Shown here: one piece after another, positions 56,139-64,000 of the stretch | Numbering within the stretch: the stretch's first letter is position 1 | Layout of the letters: each line of letters starts with the position of its first letter | DNA from: Sorex araneus | Lineage: Eukaryota > Chordata > Mammalia > Eulipotyphla > Soricidae | DNA: 64,000 nt | Reading direction: 5' to 3' | Assembly: GCF_027595985.1 (NCBI RefSeq) | Contig: NC_073303.1 | Location: 98,689,999 to 98,753,998, forward strand | The notes under the pieces: model-generated | Told to the model about the DNA's origin: nothing | Database searches by the model: none | The model's input: the letters and a program-made list of their open reading frames with translations, nothing else | Program-made: the position numbers and the translations under genes

Positions 56139-56343
56139 TTTTTTTTTTAAGTTTTTTTGTCTTTGGGACACACCCAACTGTGCTCAGGGCTCAATCATTT
56201 TTGTTTTGGGGTCATACCCAACTGTGCTCTGTGCTCTGGGATTACTCCTGGTGATGCTTGGGAGACCATGGCTCAGCTAGGGGTCAAATTTGGTTCACTG
56301 CAGGCAGGTCAAGCACTGTAACCCTTGCATTATCTCTCTAGCT
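56139..56343 (-). mobile_element. SOR SINE with duplicated 3' body
   Basis: The block TTTTTGTCTTTGGGACACACCCAACTGTGCTC recurs ~45 bp later as TTTTTGTTTTGGGGTCATACCCAACTGTGCTC, so the tail-proximal part is present twice before the normal body and head. Confidence 0.8.
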
Positions 56344-56718
56344 AAAGTCCTTGTGCTTTCACACTCAGAATGGGCTCTCTTGGGTTCAAAGTTCCATTTA
56401 TAAGTATGATATGTAGGGTACCATCTTCCAGGGGATATCTCTCTCAATGTTCTTTCTTTGGGTTGTAGAGACTTTTATTATAACAGGAAGACTTTAACAT
56501 TGAGGAAACTTGGGAAAATCTGATGTTCAACTGAAGAGAACCAGACATTATGGTCAGTATTGGTCATAATTAGGAAAATCTGTGATATCTCTATTAACAT
56601 AAGAAAACTAAGATCTAGGAATTAAAATGAGATTGACCTGAACTTTGCTACGTGGTAACTCTGTGATCTTAGGCCAATTAATGAACTTCTCCATGTTTCA
56701 TTTTCTTCATTTATAAAA

Positions 56719-56726
56719 TGATGATA

Positions 56727-56766
<40 letters not shown>

Positions 56767-56798
56767 CAACGACGACGACGACGACAATGATGATGGTA
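56719..56798. repeat. (GAT)n-(GAC)n compound trinucleotide
   Basis: About 14 GAT units, then CAAC, six GAC units, then GAT again. Confidence 0.96.
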
Positions 56799-58105
56799 TC
56801 AGCCATAAGGAAGACTGAGAAAAGAAAATATGTAGCCTAAACTTTGGCATAGTAAGGACTACACAGAAGGATACAGTTCGCATGTATGTCAAGGAAAAAG
56901 AAAGAAGTTTTGGAAAATCCCAGAGTAGAATGGCAGGGGCATTATATAGCCTAGAGACATGGATTTTTTTTGGGATAAGGCAAAATAAATTCTTATGTTG
57001 GGACAGAATAAAGCTACAAATACTATTCATACCTATGATTAACTGCATCAACTGCTTTCTTTCTTGTTACTAACTTGTAATCTAAGAAATTTTCATATAG
57101 GTAAAAGCACCTGGAGAGTCGATGAAGGTCATCTGGTCACTGGAAATATATACCATGTGTTCTAAATTTATTATATAGATCAGATTTTCTAGTTGACTTT
57201 GGTCGCAATGTCAGCAATAATAAAATGCCCATCTTTTGCTTAACACGTTGACACTAGTTTGTGCCACTGGTGGCTCACACCTTGGATGTGTCTTAATTAA
57301 CACAAATTGCAGAGTTAGTGTATATCATGTACTGGGTCCTGGATCCTGTGCTTGGTACTTGATCTATATTTACCTGAAGTTCATATACCCTGTTCAAAGT
57401 CAACTAGTATAATTTTCACTTCAGCTGGGACTCATAGGGGGTCATGGCTTTTCCAATGACTCAAGAAGTATTTGCAGGAGCCAGTATTTGGTAGTGGATC
57501 TTTCTGTAGCTACTGCTATTTCAACATAATATAACATAATTTTTTCTTCAATCATGCTTCTCTGATAATCCCTTTAAACCTCTGAGAAGTTTACTCAGGT
57601 CCCTAAGAACTGACAGGATTATCTGCTATCTTCTTCAGACTAATTCCTTTTTGCTTCAGTAAAGTCCACTGGACTACTGGAGAATCAAGTTGATCCTCTA
57701 TGAGCTGTGTTTATGGAACACAATTTATGGCAGCATAAAGAGCATTGCCATTGGTTGAATCATCTTTCTTATATCACTTTGCACATATAACTGTTACCCC
57801 AAGGAAGAAAAGAGGACCTCCTTCCTCTATGTCAGAGAAATAACTTAAGGACTAGAGTGTAGATAATAGTTGATTTGTTAAAGGGATAACATACAGCTGA
57901 GATGTGGATGTGTGTACTCTAAGGGAAAGTCATATACCAGGTATAAGGCAAGGGTTTTTAGAGAAGGGCCTAAGAGGCATATATGACTAACTTGACCTTG
58001 TGGCCCCAGCTAAGGCACTGAACTGGGTAACAAGGTATTTTGGACCAGTGTTTTCTTTATTACAACCAAGGTCTACACCCAGTGATTGGCTGACCCATGT
58101 TTTTT
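56799..58105. other. Unique sequence
   Basis: Nothing recognised over 1.3 kb. Confidence 0.4.
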
Positions 58106-58108
58106 CCA

Positions 58109-58158
58109 TATTTATTTATTTATTTATTTATTTATTCATTCATTCATTTATTTATTTC
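58109..58158. repeat. (TTTA)n/(TTCA)n microsatellite
   Basis: Around 12 tetranucleotide units, with TTCA variants in the middle. Confidence 0.95.
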
Positions 58159-58434
58159 CTCTTCCCCTCTCTTCCCTCTTCCACAGCTCTCAGCTCACTC
58201 ACTATCTGTCTACTCCAACATAACTTGAAATTTCTCAGTGTTCCTCTCTGAACTCTGGAAATGATATTTATTTCTTAGAGTTGCTGTGAGAATAAATGGC
58301 ATAGAGTGGATGGTTACTAAATTCAACTTCTTTTTGTTTTCAGCAGTTAACTTGTTTCATTAGTAATTCTAACACACTGCACCCATGCCTTGAATGTAAC
58401 AATGACCAAAAGAAATATAGTCAATATAGTTGTA

Positions 58435-58672
58435 ACTGGGCTGGAGTGATAGCAAAGAGGGTAGGGCGTTTGCCTTGCATGCGGCCGAACTGGGTTCAAT
58501 TCCTCCGTGCCTCTTGGAGAGCCCGGCAAGCTGCCAAGAGTATCTCTCCTGCATGGCAGAGCCTGGCAAGCTACTCGTGGCGTATTCGGTATGCCAAAAA
58601 CAGTCTCACGATGGAAACGTTTCTGGTGCCCACTCGAACAAATCAATGAGCAATGGGATGACAGTGACAGTG
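58435..58672 (+). mobile_element. SINE2 with TSD
   Basis: 9-bp duplications ATAGTTGTA (58426-58434, 58673-58681). Full head and body except a ~9-bp loss after CAAAAACAG; terminus GATGACAGTGACAGTG. Confidence 0.92.
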
Positions 58673-58681
58673 ATAGTTGTA

Positions 58682-59993
58682 GCTTGATTTCTTTCATGAA
58701 ACAATCTATGGGAAGATAGAATTCAAAAAAACCACTCAGGAAAATATATACACAAGTGGCTTTGTAAGGGCTATGAGAGAGAAAGTAATAGACACATTGA
58801 AGGACCCTATTTAGATTGGGACTTATGTAAAGGTGGTCAAATAATTCATTGTTAAGAAACAAAAATCTTTAAGGTGAAAATTGAATTATAATGGAAATTA
58901 ACCACATGATAGGTTTTTGAGAGGTAGAGAGCACATTCCAGGAATGAAAATAGGTACATCCAAAGATTCCTAAGCAAGAAGGGATTTAATAATTAGAGGA
59001 TAAACAAAGGAGGGGACAGGTGTCTCTACACTCCAAGGAGATTTAAGTTTTGCCTGAATCTCTTTTATAGGTGATCGAGGCCTAGAATCACAAAGGATTC
59101 CACCCACACAGACGCTTTTTTCTTCACCCTAACTTGCTAGGTGAAAATTAATGAATTGTTTTTTTGTGACTTGGGACTTGAGCTGCTAGGCTAGGTGACC
59201 ATATGTTCTGGTTTATCTGGAGGATGCATGTTACCCAGAGTAATTATTCACAGAGCTCCCTTTCATTCTAAAATCAGTCCTGGTTTAGATGATTAATTAT
59301 ATCATCCTAAGCTAAACACAAGGGAACTGGCCCCAGCCTAGGGGGCTCATTCATTATCTTCCTGGTTGTCTGTTTTAAGTGGAGAAGTATTCCTTTCTGT
59401 GATTGTTTTATTTCTTTTTGGTTGACAAAGAATTGCATTGTACTTAGAAATTTAGCAATGGTATCTGGTAAGATAAGAGTTATTTGATTAAAGGTGATAA
59501 GTGTCATTATTGTGTGATGCATGCCATCTTCCTTGTGGGGACAATTTCTGTTGAGGAAAGGGTCTACAATGTGGATAAATTGAGCCATCGATACAAATGT
59601 GTTTACTTTATAACACGAGGAAAGAAAACAATTTTGGATAACTACTCAAAGCCCTGGCTTCTGAAACTGTGGGTTGGACCCCCACATGGGGTTGTATAGC
59701 TGAATGTGGCAGTTGTGAAAAATTTGGCAACAGTAAAAGGTTTCAAAATGTGCAAATACTAAAAATTAATTAAAAAATCAATTATGCAATGAATCTGAGG
59801 CGTTTCTGGCAATGCTCACCCATGTTGAATTTCTTGGGCAATAGCAAACCAAAAAAAAAAAGTCCCCCCCCCAAAAAAAAACACAAAAGGGTTGTGAGTG
59901 GGAAAACTTAAGAAACTGTGTCTAAACTATGCTGCGAGCTCTTACTTCCTAGACATTTTAGTTCAATGGTGTTTTTATTTAATTTATTTATTT
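58682..59993. other. Unique sequence
   Basis: C and A homopolymer runs at 59849-59882 may be the tail of a decayed SINE. No gene. Confidence 0.4.
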
Positions 59994-59994
59994 T

Positions 59995-60180
59995 AGGGTG
60001 GGGGTATGTACAGAGGTGCGAACTACACCCGATTGTACTCAGGACAACTCTTGACTCTGTGCATCTGTGTACAGGGATCATTTTTGGTGGGGCTCATGGA
60101 CCGTTCTGCGATGCTGGGGATCGAACCCCAGGCACACACGTTCAAAGCAACTACTTTGCCTGCCACGCTGTCTCCCTAAT
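59995..60180 (-). mobile_element. SOR SINE
   Basis: CGAACTACACCCGATTGTACTCAGG, GGGATCATTTTTGGTGGGGCTCATGG, GGGGATCGAACCCCAGGCACAC, CCACGCTGTCTCCC. Confidence 0.82.
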
Positions 60181-61244
60181 CAGAGTCAATGGTGTTTTTA
60201 AATCCATTTTTTTAGACATAGGTTTTGTTTCTTTTTGTTGTAGCTCTGACTCTAGCACTTACTGGGTGACTTCAGACAGGTCAGTTTCCCCACTTAGTCC
60301 TCATTTAGTTGTTTTAAATGGGGTTTATTTTAATTCAATTGAGGTGATCAGAGAGCAAGCTCAGAATGGGATATGCAATTAAGAAAGATTGTAATCACAT
60401 TACTTCTCTTGTTGTGTTAAGGAAGAATGTTTATAGAACAAGCTTTGAGATAATGTCACGGGACACTGCTGTTTCACCTCCAACCTGCTACTTTATGACC
60501 ATGTGGAAGAAGATATCCCAAACCAACTCAGTCCATAAACTGTGATCAGGGAAAGGAGTGTGACCACCATGCCTGAGAACACTGATAGGCTCAGGGTTAG
60601 CATTTTGTATTCAGAAGCTGGATCAGAGTGAGAAGTGGTTTTTCTGCTGGTGCTGTTTTTGCTTTGTCTTCTCTCTTTAGCACATGACAGGATCTGGCAG
60701 AGGTAGTGGTTAGGGGAGTATGATGGAGGAAGTAACCTTTTCTCTCATTGGGGGAGTTTGGCTCCATTGAAACATGAAGTGCAACTTCACACGGCTGGGC
60801 TGGGCCGTAGCTGCCTGGCAAAGGGCAGCGTGTTAGCAAACAAAAGTCTTCTTATTTATTTTTGTCAATGAAAACTCAGTAAACCACAGGAAGAGATGAC
60901 AGCACATTTCCCACTTCATTCATATGAATGATAATGAACTCCATTGTATAGCAAGCCTCTGGGCATTATCTGATGCTGCTATTTCTGTTGGTCAGAATTT
61001 GCACATTGCTCACATGATTCCGGATTGTGCAGTTTTTTTGTTTTTTTTTTCCCCCAGTGGCTGACTGGAGACTTGCATACTGTAGATATGGACTCTGGCC
61101 TAGATATCCAGATTCTCAAAATGATACTGGCTGAGTGGGCTATAAACCTTCTGACATGAAAAAGAATCTCTTGGTCAGGGCAAGCATTTAATTGTAATGG
61201 ACTTTTCTTAGTGTTTTTAAATATACAGTTACTGGCAAGGGAAA

Positions 61245-61246
<2 letters not shown>
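60181..61246. other. Unique sequence
   Basis: A T/C run (61033-61055) but no gene or repeat recognised. Confidence 0.4.

Positions 61247-61247
<1 letters not shown>

Positions 61248-61292
<45 letters not shown>
61248..61292. repeat. (AC)n microsatellite
   Basis: About 22 AC units. Confidence 0.97.
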
Positions 61293-61294
<2 letters not shown>

Positions 61295-61337
61295 CTGAGT
61301 TATTGTCATTTCAAATGAGCCAGAGTTTTAAAAACAG

Positions 61338-61455
61338 TTCTGTGGGGTAGGAGATGTGACTCGGTGGTAGGAAATTTGTCTTGCATGTGTTGATGCTCTG
61401 AATTTAATCCCTGGGAGAACTGGTTGCTATCCTGAGCATTGCCACTGTCATCAAA
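61338..61455 (+). mobile_element. Decayed SOR head and part of body
   Basis: GGGGTAGGAGATGTGACTCGGTGG, TTTGTCTTGCATGTG, CTGAATTTAATCCCTGG, CCTGAGCATTGCCACTG. Confidence 0.55.
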
Positions 61456-61892
61456 AATAGTCTGCAGATTGAAGGAAAGTAGCAATGTTGAAGCACATAT
61501 CATGCAACAGACCCATGCGAGACACTTTCCAAACTCTGTCTTAAATCCTCATCAATCTTTTAAAGAGATGTTACTAACCCCACTAGATTGGTGGGAAGCA
61601 GGTTCAGAGAAGATGAATTGTTGACCTGAGATGATCACAAACAAAAAAGACTAGATAAAAAGGGAGAAAGAGAAAGCTGATGTTAGCTGAATATCAACTA
61701 TATTTGGAGGTGGGGTTTCTCAACTTTTTCTCATAGATTTCTTATAGAAATGGTACTACTATCCACATATAGAGATTAAAAAGTTAGAGGGCCAAAATGG
61801 TAGATAATATGGTCGTCGCATGTCACAGATAGGATAGGATTCCTTTGTGTCTATCGTTTCCTGCCTTGAGATTTCACTTTTATTTTTTTCTG

Positions 61893-61995
61893 AGAAGCTT
61901 TTTATTTTATTTCTTTTATAAAGTAGTTCACAATATTTGATGACATTTAATATTCGAACACCAATTCCACCACCATATTTTGGATATTTCCATCC
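61893..61995 (-). mobile_element. Short decayed L1 3' end
   Basis: TTTATAAAGTAGTTCACAATA, TATTCGAACACCAATTCCACCACCATA; weak similarity to the L1 3' UTR motif CATCCCTTCACCAGTG. Confidence 0.5.
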
Positions 61996-62465
61996 CAAAC
62001 CCCAACTCCTGCTCCAAAGCAGAACCAAAATAATTTATTTTGTACTGTTATAAATAAACCGCTGCAAATGCTCCAAAATTTTTTTCTTAGAGGAGAAGAT
62101 TGTTGTATTTCACCCAGGATCCATTAAGCTCTTCTATAAGAGATTACGATTATGTTGTTAAGGGTTGAGCCTTATGTGCCTATATGTTTAGGAACAGGTA
62201 CCATTCAAAGGCAAACAGGTTTTAGAATGTGATGGAAAGAGGAAATTGGTCAGAGCTGTCTTAGCTCTCATGTCTACTTTATTTTATGCCCCAAACTGTC
62301 TGATAATTTTTTCATTCTTGGGGCAAGCTTTGAAGACATCCTGAATACAAAACATCACAGGATACTGATGCTAAAAGCATTAATTTCGATATTATAATTA
62401 ATTAAATAATTAAACTAAATTGCATAATTAAATTGTAAATTTAATTCACAAATCATGAATCATGA
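61996..62465. other. AT-rich unique sequence
   Basis: AATTAA-rich patch at 62390-62450; nothing else recognised. Confidence 0.4.
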
Positions 62466-62985
62466 AATCCCGTTGATCATTGATCTCTCAAGCGGGCTCA
62501 GTAACCTCTCCATTCATCCTATCCCTGAGATTTTAGAAGCCTTTCTCCACTAGGCCTTCCCAAGGATGCCACACTGGAGGCTCTTTCAGGGTCAGGGGAA
62601 TGAGATCCAGCTTGTCACTGGCTTTAGCATATGAATACACCATGGGAAGCTTGCTAGGCTCTCCCATGTGGGCAGGAAACTCTCAGTAGCTTGCTAGTTT
62701 CTCCCAGGGGGAGAAGGAGGTTATAGATATCGCTTCTGGGAGCTTGCTTTTAAGTCTCTGGATGTTGGTCATTGATGGGGTTACACACACCTGGGTTGCT
62801 CTGCTGGTACCTTCATGCATAAGGCTTGTCCGAACATGTGGAGAAGGACCTTGAGCATGGCTGTGGCTAGGTTCTGGTGGTCTTTGATCGCTGGGAGCTC
62901 TGCTCAGGGCGGGGAGGGAAGCTGGAACCCATCCACTCTGAGGGGCCCTGGGTAAGACAGCCAGGTGTGCGGGCAAGAGACTCTC
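62466..62985 (-). mobile_element. Long composite retroposon related to the SINE2 body, RTE-like terminus
   Basis: Its 3' end (minus strand, about 62510-62466) reads GAATGGAGAGGTTACTGAG, GCCCGCTTGAGAGATCAATG, CAACGGGA, like the RTE end. Upstream, 62640-62700 matches the SINE2 body (CAAGCTACTGAGAGTTTC, GAGAGCCTAGCAAGCTTCCC, TATTCATATGC). Between them are ~110 bp absent from SINE2. A further ~280 bp lies 5' (to 62985) with no tRNA head. No flanking duplication seen. The minus-strand open frame 62683-63084 is probably incidental. Confidence 0.7.
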
Positions 62986-64000
62986 TGTAAATTTAATTAT
63001 ATGTATAAATTGCATAATTAAATTGTATGCATGTACGTCCACTGTACTGAGGATATAAGGAAAATAATGCAGTTGTAAAAGCATTTAAGAAACAAGCATT
63101 TGTTGGTTAATAGAAATATACTTGACAAGGACTTTCAAGCTTCCTGAACATACCAGCAACTGGTAGTATGTCTATGTATGTATATTTTATTCATCATCAA
63201 TTGATTGTCAAATATAGGAATATGGAATATTTAATAAGATTCTGTCTATCAAATATCAACTTGCTATCATAACTATGCTGTATAAATTCTGTTTTTTCAA
63301 TAACCCTGAAGGTAGGTATTATTTCCCAAATTTTCTAAGACAGGCTTTGATTCTGAGAGATAATTTGAAATAGCACGTTTTCAACTAGTAATAGATGGGT
63401 CAATATTGTAAATTCAGCTCTGTTTCAGTATGTAGTAGTTTCCCTTCTTGAAGTCTGCCGATATGGGTGAAAGTGTAGCTTCCAACTCTGCTCAGATTTT
63501 GCAACATTATAATTAGGCTGTGTTTTAAAACACTTAAAGCATTTTTCAGCAGTCTCAGACATAAGCTCTAACATTTAGAGCCTGTATTATTAGTTAACTA
63601 GGGTCAATATAAATTTCATTTATAATTTTGAATTGTGACTTCAGCGAAGAAAGCAGTATATTCCTTCTTTCCCTCTTGGAGTAGGAGCCTGGAATGATCA
63701 ACATTTTGGTACTCAGTGTTTTTATGGAATGTAGTATGACTTCAATTTAACTATTATCATTACCTTACTAATGGAAGACCATAAAGAGGCAACCAAAATT
63801 GAGAAACACTCAAGACAGCGAGATGTGGTAATTAGTGGGAGGAAAGAGAAAATGAAAACTATAAAAGGTAGCTATAAGATTTCAAATGCATGAAAATTAG
63901 GCAATGCAAGTTAGGGACAAATAGCACCAAATGTCAGTAATCTTAGGAAAGCCCTTTCAAACCTTTTCACAGTATGGCATGCTGCAAAAAAAGAGTATAT
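62986..64000. other. Unique AT-rich sequence to window end
   Basis: No gene, RNA or repeat recognised. Confidence 0.45.

Noticed and set aside
56707..57051. Serine-repeat protein
   Set aside because: The serine run is antisense translation of the (GAT)n-(GAC)n microsatellite.
59918..60382. 154-residue open frame
   Set aside because: Its middle is a translated antisense SOR SINE; a new exon from a SINE is possible but nothing supports it.
62683..63084. 133-residue minus-strand open frame, proline/serine-rich
   Set aside because: Lies in a composite repeat related to SINE2; no protein family recognised, so treated as incidental.

Overview
The window is mammalian nuclear DNA, almost certainly from a shrew (Soricidae, probably Sorex). 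The clue is a tRNA-derived SINE present in more than 30 copies. It has a tRNA-like head with pol III A and B boxes, the phrase CCCATATGGTCCCCTGAGCA, and an A-rich tail; I recognise it as the SOR family. No host protein-coding exon is recognisable on either strand. The only long open frames belong to LINE-1. The window reads as intergenic or intronic sequence built up by successive retrotransposition.

Layout. 1-460: 3' UTR of an L1, minus strand. 870-1180: remnant of an RTE-clade LINE. 4801-5342: U2 snRNA/L1 chimeric retrogene. 6024-6151: cluster of AT-rich palindromes. 7755-9119: two copies of a second SINE and a 77-bp mini-SINE. 9205-13055 plus 19363-20590: an old, near full-length L1 (minus strand). 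It is split by a younger full-length L1 that carries 573 bp of downstream flanking DNA (13056-19362, 14-bp target-site duplication, TSD). 20740-22840: an ancient L1M 3' end (plus strand) with four nested insertions. 22890-64000: unique sequence with SINEs, short L1 3' ends, one solo LTR (44587-45069), microsatellites and a composite repeat (62466-62985).

How the parts work together. Two retrotransposition systems seem to have been active. L1 encodes ORF1p and ORF2p and probably mobilised the A-tailed SOR SINEs and the U2 chimera. An RTE-clade LINE survives here as two 3'-terminal pieces, one with its own TSD. Its last ~60-70 bp, which encode the end of its protein, are shared with a second SINE family (here 'SINE2', nine copies). 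SINE2 has the same tRNA-like head as SOR but a different body and a GACAGTG-type tail in place of poly(A). The inference is that one tRNA-derived head was coupled to two LINE machineries. The longer composite repeat at 62466-62985 looks like the source of the SINE2 body.

Limits: family names come from recognition by eye, boundaries of decayed repeats are approximate, and no database comparison was made.
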